This document shows positions 20,901 through 31,312 of a stretch of 31,312 nucleotides of DNA, piece after piece. The stretch is from contig JADNRV010000473.1 in assembly GCA_015499995.1 (NCBI GenBank), positions 1 through 31,312 on the forward strand, read 5' to 3'. Every line of letters begins with the position of its first letter. Position 1 is the stretch's first letter. The translations under genes and the position numbers were made by a program. A model generated the notes under the pieces. That model made no database searches, was not told the origin of the DNA, and saw only the letters and a program-made list of their open reading frames with translations. This stretch comes from Flammula alnicola. Lineage: Eukaryota; Basidiomycota; Agaricomycetes; Agaricales; Strophariaceae.

Positions 20901-23900
20901 TGGCCGAGCCCGGAGATCGGAAATTCGAATTGCGAGATATATCTATCACGTTTCCTTCAGGCGAACTGACAGTGATTACTGGACCTACAGCCTCTGGAAA
21001 GACGGCGCTACTCGTAAGTTTTGGCACTTCTCTCCATATGCGACTATTTTTTCTTATGTTACTCCTAAAGATGGCGGTCCTCGGCGAATTGACACTACTG
21101 TCAGGCAGGATCATCATGTCGAAAGAGCCATCTCGGATCGAGAATGGGCTCATGCGTTGCATTTCATACGCCGCGCAATCGCCTTGGTTGAGACATCAGT
21201 CGATCAAAGATAATATTCTTTTCGGGTATCCTTACGACGAGGAACGATACAACTCGGTTGTGGAATGTTGCGCTCTCAAGCCCGATTTGGAGATGTTGGA
21301 AGATGGGGATGCCACAGAAATTGGTGCTCGGTGAGATCGTCGTGTTATCGGATGACGAACATCGGCTAATAGGCATCTCTAGAGGTGTCAGTCTTTCTGG
21401 AGGTCAGAAGGCCAGGGTAGCCCTTGCTCGTGCCGTCTATGCTCGCACGAAATATGTCCTCCTTGACGATCCTCTCAGCGCCGTCGTACGTTTCCCGGTT
21501 TTGTTGGCTGGGCTTTCGTTGAACTTTTGTTTAGGATAGCCATACATCACGATTCCTCTACGAACGTCTGCTGCGTGGACCTCTCTTAGCTAACCGAACT
21601 GTAGTATGTATGACCTTTTCCCTCCAGGACGCAAGTAGGTCTGACGACTCTCCTTTAGGTTCTTGTCACCCACCACGTTGAGTTGGTCCTTCCTGGCGCG
21701 TACTACCTGGTACGCATGCTGGATGGTCGAATCGACACCCAAGGCACCGTGAAAGACCTCCGAGCTCAAGGTATCCTAGAAGGAATCGAACATGACGCGT
21801 CTGTCGATGCGCATAAGGAAGAGATCGATGCAGCCGAGGAGGGGGCTGTAGATGATGCCGTCGAGGATCCATCAAAAGCTGGAGAAACCGCCAAGAAACC
21901 GAGGAAACTCGTCAAGGACGAGCATCGAGAAACAGGAGGCGTCAAGTGGTCGATTTACAAGAGCTATCTTAAGGCTTCGTATGTGCCCCTCTCCCCAGAA
22001 TCGAGCCTTTCTCATCTCGTATATGCCGTTCTAGCTCATATTGGACTTGGGTAATCCTAGCAACTCTCGTTGTTGTTATCCAAATCCTGGGTGTATCGGA
22101 GAAGCTCTGGATCAAGGTAGGCAAAAGGGGAATTCATCTCACATGGAATTTCATTTAAGATTGTTTTCCTGGCAGACCTGGGGTGAGGCCTACAAAACCA
22201 ATGAAACGGAGTCTGTCCCATCGCTTTATGCCTTCCGGACTTTTGCGGCGCCAGAGCATGACACAGCTATGGATAGTTATCATATGCATCACATGCACTT
22301 GCATCTCTACCAGAGCGTTCCTACCACTACAAGCTTATTTGGCATTCAATGGCCGAAGGCTGCCGAGCACCCGCTTTTTTATATTGGTATCTATGCTGCT
22401 ATCGGGCTAGCCAGCGGCCTCGCCAGTGTTCTTTCTGTGACGGCTCAGTATACCGGAGCATTGCGGGCCTCTCGCCTTCTCTTCAAGTACGTCCAGGCCT
22501 CATTCGATGCCTTGCCCTGTTGGTTGACATGACTGGATATATAGGCAACTCCTTGTCACTGTCGTTCGTGCCACTTTCCGATTTCACGATACCACACCAC
22601 AAGGTTAGTTTCGGGTATGAGCTCTGTTCATATTTCAATAACCATTTGTTGTATGACGCTCAGGTCGCATGCTCAATCGATTCGGAAAGGTTTGTCAGAC
22701 ATATTCCATTGTGGCTTCCTTTAATTCTCATTTATTTTCTCCAGGATGTGGAAACTATTGATTCTTCCTTGGCCGGCTCTCTTCAAGCAGTAAACTCCTC
22801 TCTCGCAGGGTTCTTCGCCGCCATCATTACCGTCGCGTAAGTCTTTCTTCTGCGAGCGGATCTCCAGGGTCATTAATATCACATTTATTCAACAGAGTCG
22901 TCTTCCCGTACTTCCTCATTCCTGCCTTCTTTATCGGATTCGCCTACCGCGAATTGGCTCTTGGATATTTGAACACGGGGCGAGATCTTCGGCGAATGGA
23001 ATCCAATACACGGTCGCCCATTTTCTCAGATTTCGGAGAATTATTAGAAGGAATTGTTACCGTTAGAGCTTTTTCAGCTGAGAAGCGGTTCCTCAACAAT
23101 TTGCATACGAAGATTGATACGACTACCAAGGTAAAGCCTGATTTCTTCTCCACCTTTCGCTCTTTCTGATTTTCCTTTTCAAGATGTGGTACACGTTCTG
23201 GATGACTAATCGTTGGCTTCTTCTCAATTTCGATGCCCTCGGTGCCCTATCTGTCCTGGTGACGATGTTGTTCTCGATTGCTACTCTGACAAATGGTGCT
23301 GGTCTCGCCGGTTTGTGTATCACGAGTGCTATGGCGTTCACGTCTTCAGGTAAAATTTCTGTACCTTGAGCTCCGGCATTAATTTTGTATATTGACATTT
23401 TCGGAAAGTGTATTGGGCATGTCGGTTCTGGACCGGTTAGTCTTTGTCGTTCCACTTAGTTCGTTCGATCCCTGACCACTTGGTGCCATATACAGCTCTC
23501 GAATTGGATCTCAAGTAGGTTTTCTTTTCGCTTCAATTGATCTGGCTCTGAATATTTGTAGCTCGGTCGAACGTATCGTCGAATAGTAAGTCCTCAATTT
23601 CAGAAGTCTATAACCCACAAGACTGACAGCACGTCAGTCTGGATCTGCCTCAGGAGCCTCCTGCCATTATCGATTCTAATCGTGTTCCTGCGTATTGGCC
23701 GTCGAGCTCAAATAATAATGAGTCTCTCATCCGTGTTGAGGATCTGGAAATCAAATATGCTCCCGATCTACCTGCCGTATTGCACGATATTTCATTTACA
23801 TTGAAAGCCGGTGAACGAGTTGGTTTGTTAGGCCGGACCGGTTTGTTTCTTTGAATCTCTATTGCTCATTCGCATTGCTTACGCCTTCCGTGTAGGAAGT

Positions 23901-25008
23901 GGAAAATCAACACTGGCTATGAGTATTCTTCGATTCGTAAGTCTTGAACATCTTTTTCGCTTGCGAATTCATTAATGTTGGCGTGCTTAGGTCGACCCTA
24001 CTAATGGCCGTATTTTAATCGACGGAATTGATATTTCCACCATTGGAACCCATGATTTACGTTCTAGATTGGTAATATATACTATCCTACGTTTTCGACT
24101 TTCGCTGATCCTGTTTATGATAGACTTTCATACCTCAAGTAAGTAGAGTCTCAAGAATCCTGTAAACAAAACCTGATCTGGGTAGGATGCAACATTGTTC
24201 TCGGGCACTCTACGAGATAATCTCGATCCTTTCGGTGCGTATGCTATCAATTCTATTTTTCATTTATTCAACGGTAGCACTCGCAGATGAACACGAAGAT
24301 GCTGAATGCCTCGATGTATTGCGCCGAGTCCATATGATCACGGACAGTGCTCAGACTTCTCAGAGGACATCCAGAGATCAGAGTGCTGCATCGTCCCGTA
24401 ATCCATCAAGGGCGCCATCGGTACATAATGTTGAACGAGAAGAAACTGTGGATTCTCTCTCGACGACGACCACAGACGTAGAGGCAAAGTCTTCCGTTAC
24501 CCTTGATACAAAGGTGTCAGCAGGAGGCACGAACTTTTCGCAAGGTCAAAGGCAGCTAATTGCCATGGCTCGAGCCCTCCTTCGTCGAAGTTCGATCATT
24601 GTCTTGGATGAAGCTACGAGCAGCATAGATTTCGCTACAGATGCTAGGATTCAAACCACAATCCGAGAGGAGTTCAATAATTCGTTGCTCTTGACTGGTA
24701 TGTCCAGTGTACTTACCGCCGTACTCCACCCGATATTGACATACGTTGACTCGTCCAGTGGCGCATCGCCTTCGTACCGTTATTGATTATGATCGACTGA
24801 TAGTGCTAGATAAAGGACAGGTAAATGACACCTGTTTGTTTCTCAAATCTAACTCTGACAATTTATCAATCCTCAGATCGTGGAATTTGACACTCCGTGG
24901 AATCTCATCAGCAAAGAGGATGGTATTTTCAGGACTATGTGCCTGAAAAGTGGTTCCTTCACCGAGCTTGAGCTTGCAGCGAAGGCAAAGGCTGCCTTGT
25001 CCAGTTGA
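17917..25008 (+). CDS. ABCC/MRP-type full ABC transporter (Ybt1/Vmr1-like layout)
   Basis: About 28 exons encode an ABC transporter with an extra N-terminal membrane region (five or so helices, to about residue 228), TMD1, NBD1, TMD2 and NBD2. Relatives pump conjugated or anionic compounds across the vacuolar or plasma membrane. Exon 1 is 17917-18600. Landmarks are [33 protein letters not shown], and NBD1 with Walker [12 protein letters not shown] (about 20979), Q-loop [20 protein letters not shown], signature [15 protein letters not shown] (about 21391) and Walker [15 protein letters not shown]. In NBD2, Walker A GRTGSGKST is split by an intron between 23840 and 23897; [20 protein letters not shown], the signature-like FSQGQRQ and Walker [13 protein letters not shown] follow. 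A Lys/Glu-rich insertion lies in TMD1 (19400-19610), as in Ybt1/Vmr1-type proteins. A Ser-rich insertion in NBD2 (24345-24520) separates the Q-loop region from the signature. The stop is at 25006-25008. The frame looks intact, although the splice near 18875-18923 uses a weak donor. Confidence 0.93.
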
Positions 25009-25604
25009 TTTATATCTATCCTATCTATTACTTGTCGTTCGGTGCTTTCGTATGTTTATTCTCAATCTCTCACTCGCATGTTATTAGGGTTCTATCACCA
25101 ATGCATGAATGACTGGTACAGTCTATAAAATCTAAGATGTCCGCAAATTGACCACCGATCGCTTACCCTTACTAGATAGATGATTTGAACTTGAACATGG
25201 GGACACGAAGACACCGAGAGAATCTGAGAAACTGAGAGAGCCATATCTCGCACTTATCTATCACGTGATCGCAAGCTCGCTTGTAGTTGGTCTGGCCAGG
25301 ACTCGCCTTTCTTTTTAACCCGCCACTACACCCCTACTTTTGATACCTCAGACTTTGGAATATCACTTGGAAGAAAAAATACCTCGCTTTGATATCACTA
25401 TTTCATCACTATTGTCAACTTAAAGATCCGTGACCCTTGCAATCTGCTACCAGACTGTACCAGGCCCGGAATTCATCGGACCTCAAGGCCTCAAAGGCGT
25501 AGAGCATTAATTCGGGGTGTGCTATGGGGCATGGAGGAGAGTGCATCTTTGGAAAACACGCGTAGATTTTCCTCTAAAACCGACCTCTACGACTCAACTT
25601 GGAT
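25009..25604. other. Intergenic spacer
   Basis: About 600 bp lie between two plus-strand genes. They hold the 3' flank of the ABC gene and the promoter of the secreted-protein gene. No frame of interest, repeat or RNA gene was recognised. Confidence 0.5.
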
Positions 25605-26982
25605 ATGGCGGCATTATGGACAAACCTTGTCCAACCGTTTTTGCTGCTGACAGCATGGCTGTTTGGAGAGCAAAACGACGCGACCCCATCTTCGTGTCTT
25701 CGAACTGCTCAAACCATTGAAGCATTGGTCACTTGCTTCGACACCTTCACGGTCCCTCATGATTATTACAATTCATTGACATATGATTTGGCACAACCAG
25801 TCGGAACTCAACGGAAGGATTGGAAAGTCGCAGTCCAATCAGTGCTCTCTGTTGATGGAAATTGTTCGACAACCGCAGTGCCACTGTCTCTCCACGGACT
25901 GTACACCATCGATATTTTCAAAGGCTACTGCGTTCTATACGAAACGGCTACACGCTGCGGTACCTACCTCAAAGGATGGGGTTTCATGATTGCTCCTGCG
26001 TATCACTCGAGCGTGTCGCGGAGCGTCCACATCTCCGCCCCTCATCCAGGTTACGACTTGGGAACAGTCGAACAAGCCGCCTCTATATTTGATTCTACAG
26101 GCTCCAAAAGCCTCCTCGTTGCTGGACGTAAGCGCACTGCATTCCTAGATCAATCCAACTGCATAGCCCGGGTTTTGCCCAAGCAAGACTATTACAAGAC
26201 GGACCCGGCACATAATAACGTAAGTTTCCATGCTCTGAATGTTGTTTATAATTATCAGCTTAATTTAATATCTTATTTTGCATAGGACGAGCCATTTTTT
26301 GATGCCAGCATTTCAATCTACAACTGGCAACACCAACATTACGGTTGTCCATCATCGTCTTGTGGCTTCATTCAGCTGCATGGGAAAGGTTCCTCGACCT
26401 GCTCCTCCGAGACGATATTTTTGTCGTCAGGCCTTGGTGAGTCCTGGCCAATAACAGTGCCACAATAACCCATTCTGATTGGGTCACATGATAGGAAACT
26501 CTTCTGCCTCTAGGTCATGGTATTCAGATGACACCGATCGACCTGTGAAACGCCTTCAACGAAACTTACAGCATGCCTTTCCTGCATGGAAAGTCTCTCT
26601 TCCTTCGGATAGCAATTGCCCATTGACGGCGACAAAGAACGTTGTTGGACGACACTTGAACGGTATCCATCTTGAGAACGTGTGCAGCATGGGAGCCACT
26701 AGCAAAACGGTGACGGGAGAATTTTTGCATGCTGAACAGGCTGGCATCGCTCGAAATGAACGGCATTACAAGGCGTGGTCGCAGGCTTTGGTGGACACTT
26801 TTGACGTCACTTGCGCTGAGGGTATGGTTCTTGATCCCATGACTCAACTATGCGCAGTCGCTCGAAAACCTGTTGATCGTGTAGAGGAGGGTGCGAGTGA
26901 TTCTCGTCGCCTTAACGCCTTGATGGATCCTCCTAAGTGGAACCAATGGTATTTGTTCATGTCTTATTTTATGATCTTATGA
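25605..26982 (+). CDS. Secreted conserved fungal protein of unknown function
   Basis: Three exons (25605-26219, 26286-26436, 26495-26982) give 417 residues. The ATG at 25605 starts a signal-peptide-like N-terminus with the hydrophobic core LVQPFLLLTAWLF, so export is likely. The body contains conserved-looking blocks: HISAPHPGYDLGTVEQA, SLLVAGRKRTAF, CGFIQLHGKG, FPAWKVSLPSDSNCPLTATK, GRHLNGIHLENVC and GEFLHAEQAGIARN. The spaced His, Asp and Glu residues in HPGYD..TVEQA, the later QLHG and FLHAEQ suggest a metal-dependent amidase or phosphatase-like fold, loosely like N-formylglutamate amidohydrolases. That is a resemblance only. Cys residues are numerous, as in secreted proteins. The last ten residues (YLFMSYFMIL) may be read-through of an intron, so the C-terminus is less certain. 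Confidence 0.8.
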
Positions 26983-27074
26983 ACAATCTTTCGCTACTGC
27001 CTTGAAATCTTTCCATTTTCTATGAATCGTTGATGCATCTTTTCGTCCTCAAAGGTGTCCCAGCAGTGTCGGGC

Positions 27075-27513
27075 TTAGAAAGCTCCAATCGGACCGCAAT
27101 CAAGATCGTCAGTGCCCACGAATGTCTGGAGTTGATTACTGAGCTCTTCTTTTAATGGCGCGAGCTTTTCGCACCGATAAACGAGTTCAGCGATCCCCGA
27201 CTGTGTTACCAACACCTCTGCCTCCCAGACTCACGAAGCTTGCAGATTCTGTGCAGTTTTCGAGCGCGTCAAATCCGCCGGTTTCTCCATATACTTTACG
27301 TATTGCAAAGCATGTTGTGGTGCTGTCGATGAAAACTCGGGGTATAGACGAGAAATGGTCTGATTTTTCCGCTCCAGGATCTTTCAGGCGACAAATTCTA
27401 CGGCTTGAGATCAGCTTAAAGCTCTCCTGGGCAACCGTTAGACCCCGCTCTATCAACATATTACTGCCAACTTTTCTCACTCCGTCGATCAGGGAGAAAC
27501 CCAATGCATTCAC
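27075..27513 (-). pseudogene. Decayed minus-strand coding fragment, family unknown
   Basis: The minus strand contains coherent protein-like sequence broken in two places. From ATG 27513 one frame gives GLTVAQESFKLISSRRICRL; another continues with ERKNQTISRLYPEFSSTAPQ, HALQYVKYMEKPADLTRSKT and AQNLQAS. It then meets TGA at 27233-27231 and resumes in the same frame with EAEVLVTQSGIAELVYRCEK, reaching a stop at 27077-27075. The in-frame TGA could derive from CGA by a C-to-T change. I do not recognise the family. It lies directly left of the Plavaka region and may be transposon-related or a host gene cut short. The plus strand also has a 140-codon frame here, which I take as a shadow. Confidence 0.45.
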
Positions 27514-27530
27514 ACAAGGGGCAAACCTTG

Positions 27531-27553
27531 GGGCGGTCCAAAATGGACCGCCC
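27531..27553. repeat. Perfect 10-bp stem-loop near the Plavaka left side
   Basis: GGGCGGTCCA at 27531-27540 and its exact complement TGGACCGCCC at 27544-27553 surround AAA. It lies 177 bp upstream of the transposase ATG, close to where sequence character changes. It may be a subterminal structure of the element. Confidence 0.6.
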
Positions 27554-27729
27554 TTGAAGCGGTTGACCGGCGGTTGACTGGCAGTTGACGTTTTGCACCA
27601 CGTGTTGCCAACACCGTTTCGGGTAGCAAATAGATAGCAAAATAATAAAATTAATTAATTATCCCATAATATCCCACAGATTCCGATAACGACTGATCTT
27701 GGCTGATAGCCGTTTTTCTTCCTCCTCCC

Positions 27730-29442
27730 ATGCCGTCCGTCATATGCACCTGTACTGTTTGCAGAAAGAAATCGGTCAACATTCATGGAGTTGAACAGCC
27801 GGGTCAACAAGTTGATGTATCAACTCGTTTGGTACATGAAAAACGAGACAAGCGGCCCACATCACCAAAACCAAAGCATCAACCGTCTTCCGGTACATCA
27901 TCACGGCGCTCTAGCAACTCAAATTTGCCAAAGGGTATATGATTCTATGCCCTCTCTTCAATATTTTGATATCTAACTTTTAATTGCAAAGAAATCCCTC
28001 TTTCTACTGGATTTCTTGTGAAAATGATTTGTATTCTTGTTGTCTGGCTGCATATCAGGGCCCACGTTAGCCGCTCTGTTGCCAACAGAATTCTGCAGGG
28101 AATCCAGCTCATTCTGTCTATAACTCTGTCTCTGGTGGAGGTTGCTCTTGTATCATCTGGGATTTATATTCGATTTCCCAGCATCAAACTTCCCCGTGAT
28201 ATTCGAACTGCATATGAGCTCTATTCTATTGAACCCGACCTTATTCGGACCGCCTGCTGCCCCAAGTGTTTTTCACTATACCCCCAGCCTGTACCTTGGA
28301 AATGTCAATGGAAGCCATCACCTAAATCCCGTCCATGCAATACCGAGCTATGGAAGACTCAGAACACACGCAAAGGACCTAAATGGGTCCCTCGAAGTTT
28401 ATACACCACCCAATCCTTTGATTCATGGCTTCGTTTTTTCTTATCACGTCAAGTAATCGAGGACGCTCTTCAAGCCACATTTCGCCAACATACGGACCAT
28501 CCAGTTGCATTTGGAGCTGATATGAATGATATTCAAGATAGTCCTGCTTGGAAGGACTTACATGGATTTTTCCGGTCTCCTCGCCATTTGGTTTTTGGGA
28601 TATATATTGATTGGTTCAATCCATTTACTAATAAAATTGCTGGTAAGTTGCCATTATATCCAAACACCTCTCTATTAATATTTTATATATAATTAATAGG
28701 CAAGCATGCATCTTGCGGTGCCATCGTTCTCTATTGCTTAAACCTACCCCCACATCTCCGCTACAGACCAGAGAATACCTTTATCATTGGTCTTACTCCT
28801 CCTCCTCATGTGCCTACCGCAACCACCATCTGTCATCTTCTCGACCCCATCATTGCATCTGCTGCCAAATACGGTATCACTCCCGGCCAAAATGTACCAA
28901 CATTTTACCATCCTGCTGGCGCATCGGTAGAGGTGAAAATTGCACCTCTGATTGCCGATCTTGAGGCAAGCCGAAAGGTTGCTGGATTCCTGACCCACGC
29001 TGCCACTATGTTTTGCTCCTTCTGTCTCTGCACCCAGAATCAGATAGAGGATCTTAATTTTCAATCTTGGCAGCTACGTGACAGTGCCAAAGTACGAGAG
29101 CAGGCAGAGGCATGGCGTCACGAATCGACAAAAGCTGCACGAGAGGCTTTAGAAACTGCTTCCGGTGTACGGTGGTCTCCATTTCATCATCTACCATACT
29201 GGGATCCAGTCAAGCATGTTGTGCTAGGATTTATGCATAACTGGCTTGAAGGAATTCTGCAGCATCATCTTCGTACACTTTGGGGTATTGGTCGGGATGA
29301 AAACGAAAGCCAGAAAGTGAAAGAGGTAGAGAAGGATGAGCAGTGGACTGAGGAGGATGTATCTGACTCTGCCGATGAACTGGATGATCTCATTCAGAGG
29401 CAGCTGAACACGATAAAGATGCTTAGTGCGGGGTGTGTGTGA
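27730..29442 (+). pseudogene. Plavaka-type transposase, C-terminally truncated
   Basis: Three exons (27730-27934, 27992-28642, 28700-29442) encode 532 residues of a Plavaka transposase, a fungal DNA-transposon family. The N-terminus has the usual Cys-rich MPSVICTCTVCRKK. Family blocks follow in order: IPLSTGFLVKMICILVVWLH, TACCPKCFSLYP, KGPKWVPRSLYTTQSFDSWL, DIQDSPAWKDL, FGIYIDWFNPFTNKIAGK, SCGAIVLYCLNLPPHLRY, APLIADLEASRKVAGFLTHA, MFCSFCLCT and PYWDPVKHVVLGFMHNWLEG. The gene then ends at TGA 29440-29442. Full-length relatives continue for several hundred residues, so the C-terminal half is missing. The stop codon coincides with the first bases of an LTR-like sequence, so insertion of a retroelement best explains the truncation. 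The remaining exons show no lesions by eye, which suggests a recent event. Confidence 0.88.
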
Positions 29443-31184
29443 ACTACTAGATAATCAAGTAGTCGCTTTCAATAGACTTTGTAATGTCTATTAGAGAGAT
29501 ACTATCAAATCCGACTTGCTTCACTTTTAAATAACTACTTTACTACACTCAAACACCCAAATCAATGTTTAGTTGACTTAGTTCGTCCAAGGGGAGGATA
29601 ATAGTTTTATAATATCGATACCTGATAGTAGGTGTGCGATAAAAGAAGGTGTTTAACTATACAACGGCTCAGGCAAGGCCTTAGGCGCGTTTATAGCCAA
29701 TGGGTCGTTTTAAGTCCAATAGACTTGTGTAAATTCTGGTCTGGTACTCGGAAACTAGTGCTCTATGCACAAACTGCTAACTGATCTCGCTTTGTCTTGT
29801 TCTCCAATTGAGAAGATGGCTCTATGCCCTTTAACTTGTCTTTACTTGTCTCAAAAACTATACTTGTGGAAAGAGGCGCGCAGATGTCTGATCCGCCGAC
29901 ACTACAGTCCCTTAACAATGGCCAGAGGCGCGTAGACGCTTTCGTCCACCGACACTACAGTCCAGGTCCCCAGATGTCCTTTGACAAAGGGTAGGTTTTT
30001 GAACAAGTCACTTAGACAGGTTCCTTGGCTTATAACTCTCTTTACTTGTCTTGGCGAATCACTTAGACACGCGTTCTCGTCTTAACAGTTCGTTTATATC
30101 GTTACTTGGTTTCTTTTTATATTATGGGACTCTCGCTTTGAAGCTACTTGGTACTTAGAGGTGAAACACTTAAGATATAATTCTTAAGCGCTTGTATCTC
30201 GTGGGTGGTAAATTGCTTGTCTTCTACGGTGTTACAGGGCTGCTTATATACTACTGAGACGATATATTATTACATAGACGCAATGACGAGAATATAGAGA
30301 TTTCATGGGCATTTGTGCGCGAGCGGCGGCCTTGTGGAGTACAGTTTCCGCGCTCATCCGCTCAATCATGCCTTTTTGGTTGGATCGGGAGCTCAGATCG
30401 TCGTCGGTTCGGCTAACTTAAGCGCCTAAGACTTAATCCTCCTCGACCGCGTGGTATACAGGCTCATGACCTTTCGTTTTCATTGGTATCTTGTCCTGTC
30501 ATTGGCTATAGACTGACCGGAGCATAGACGCGCCTACATCTCGTCGGAGACGCTCGGGCAATCCACGCACGTTCTGTCCGAGATAATGCTCGTGATTAGG
30601 GTTGTAACCCTTCGTCCTTTGTACCCGGTATCTTGGTACCTTCGGCGTGCATCTGGGATCTCGCTGTGTCGAGTTATGCACCCCGGAAATCTTCCTGTAC
30701 CCAGTTATTACCCGATATGGTATGTGTTCCCAATTTGGTATCCCTTTGATCCGAGCTTTGATCGGCGTTGCTACAGGCGCGTCTATGGGCGTCTGCTTTA
30801 CCCCGGCTGCTCCACTGTCCTCGATGCCTTCGGCAATGTCACGCGACCTGTCCTGTAGTGTGCCTAGATGTCCGTTCTTTAATCTAGAGATCCGCGCCCT
30901 CGCTGTATAGGCCGGATGGTTAAGATATTACTGAAAGGCGCCTATTTCCGTACACTTCATTAGATGTATTGACTAGTATCTCAATAGTTACTAATGATAA
31001 TGTCTTTATTAAACCGCGCATTCCTCGTTATCTTGCATAGTTTCCTCTAGTCCTTAGTAGCTTGTCATTGTAATGTCCGGACTTGTAACATTTAGACTAC
31101 ATTATAAGCTTTACTAAGTGCTAAAAATAGCTCAGGTAAGAAGAATGGTAGTCCGTTCACAGCTAGCCGCTCGCGGTCTCTTCA
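29440..31184 (-). mobile_element. Probable LTR of an LTR retrotransposon (minus orientation)
   Basis: The stretch begins TGAA and ends TTCA, short inverted ends as LTRs have. It is followed at once by TCTCCCCCCAACTT, which on the minus strand is a polypurine tract just upstream of a 3' LTR. The retroelement would therefore lie to the right, read on the minus strand, with this as its 3' LTR. At 1745 bp it is long for an LTR, and the partner LTR is outside the window, so the call rests on the ends, the polypurine tract and the abrupt break of the Plavaka gene. Frames inside it (30499-30910) carry no known motif. Confidence 0.5.
29872..29977. repeat. Two imperfect tandem copies of a ~53-bp unit
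   Basis: Each copy starts with AGAGGCGCG and contains CCGACACTACAGTCC (29896-29910 and 29949-29963). Related GGCGCG(T/C) words recur at about 29683, 30526 and 30775 in both orientations, all inside the proposed LTR. Confidence 0.6.
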
Positions 31185-31198
31185 TCTCCCCCCAACTT
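31185..31198 (-). other. Polypurine tract of the retroelement
   Basis: On the minus strand this reads AAGTTGGGGGGAGA and directly precedes TGAAG, the proposed start of the 3' LTR. Such tracts prime plus-strand DNA synthesis in LTR retrotransposons. Confidence 0.55.
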
Positions 31199-31236
31199 AG
31201 ATATTGACTGTCCCCAGTCAACCATATCGCACACTA

Positions 31237-31312
31237 TCAAGGGTCTCTTTCATTTGTTTCTTCGTTCAACATTTGCCTATGCAATCCTTTAGGAGCGCCT
31301 ATGTTCTCAGGC
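31237..31312 (-). CDS. Possible 3' end of the retroelement polyprotein
   Basis: A minus-strand frame enters from the window edge and ends at TGA 31239-31237, about 40 bp before the polypurine tract. It gives 24 residues (PENIGAPKGLHRQ, then an acidic stretch). The position fits the end of a pol gene, but the peptide is too short to identify. Confidence 0.2.
   Translation of the reverse strand, partial: PENIGAPKGLHRQMLNEETNERDP

Noticed and set aside
27155..27577. 140-codon open frame on the plus strand
   Set aside because: The opposite strand shows more protein-like sequence. The frame runs into the stem-loop at 27531 and has no recognisable domain.
30499..30910. Frames of 60-90 codons inside the proposed LTR
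   Set aside because: They overlap on opposite strands, contain no gag or pol motif, and sit within sequence better explained as an LTR.
1..31312. Search for CRISPR arrays, bacterial operons, riboswitches and phage genes
   Set aside because: Spliceosomal introns throughout and basidiomycete protein families show this is nuclear fungal DNA; no regularly spaced repeat arrays were seen.

Overview
The window reads as nuclear DNA of a mushroom-forming fungus (Basidiomycota, Agaricomycetes). Protein genes are split by many short introns, mostly 43-79 nt with GT-AG borders. The families are typical of that class: an F-box-like protein, a DUF6534 membrane protein, an SRPK-type kinase, a NACHT NTPase, a large ABCC transporter and a Plavaka transposase. 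All exon structures here were spliced by hand, so exon borders are predictions.

Layout. Three genes lie on the minus strand at the left: a partial F-box-like gene (1-542), the proteasome subunit RPN9 (1184-2709, seven exons) and a DUF6534 gene (3283-5489, about 19 exons, some very small). A 2.4-kb stretch without a supported gene follows (5490-7920). The plus strand then carries a membrane protein with a coiled coil (7921-9519, one frame break), an SRPK-like kinase (10150-11707), a NACHT NTPase gene (about 13259-16014, with lesions), a full-length ABCC/MRP-type transporter (17917-25008, about 28 exons) and a secreted fungal protein (25605-26982). Between the kinase and the NACHT gene, the minus strand shows exon-like pieces of an unidentified gene.

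The right end is repeat territory. A decayed minus-strand gene fragment (about 27075-27513) is followed by a Plavaka-type transposase gene (27730-29442). That gene stops abruptly where a 1.75-kb LTR-like sequence begins (29440-31184); a polypurine tract flanks the far side, so the body of the retroelement should lie to the right in minus orientation. A second repeat cluster sits just upstream of the ABC transporter: a 767-bp element with about 165-bp terminal inverted repeats and a perfect 9-bp target duplication (Mutator-like). It is inserted into a sequence whose rebuilt empty site resembles a Helitron 3' end.

The genes do not form one pathway. The clearest themes are protein turnover (F-box, RPN9) on the left, NACHT signalling and efflux transport in the middle, and nested transposon insertions at two places. 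The most informative observations are the nested MULE-in-Helitron-like arrangement next to the ABC promoter, the LTR that truncates Plavaka, two GC-AG introns in neighbouring genes, and the lesions in the NACHT gene.
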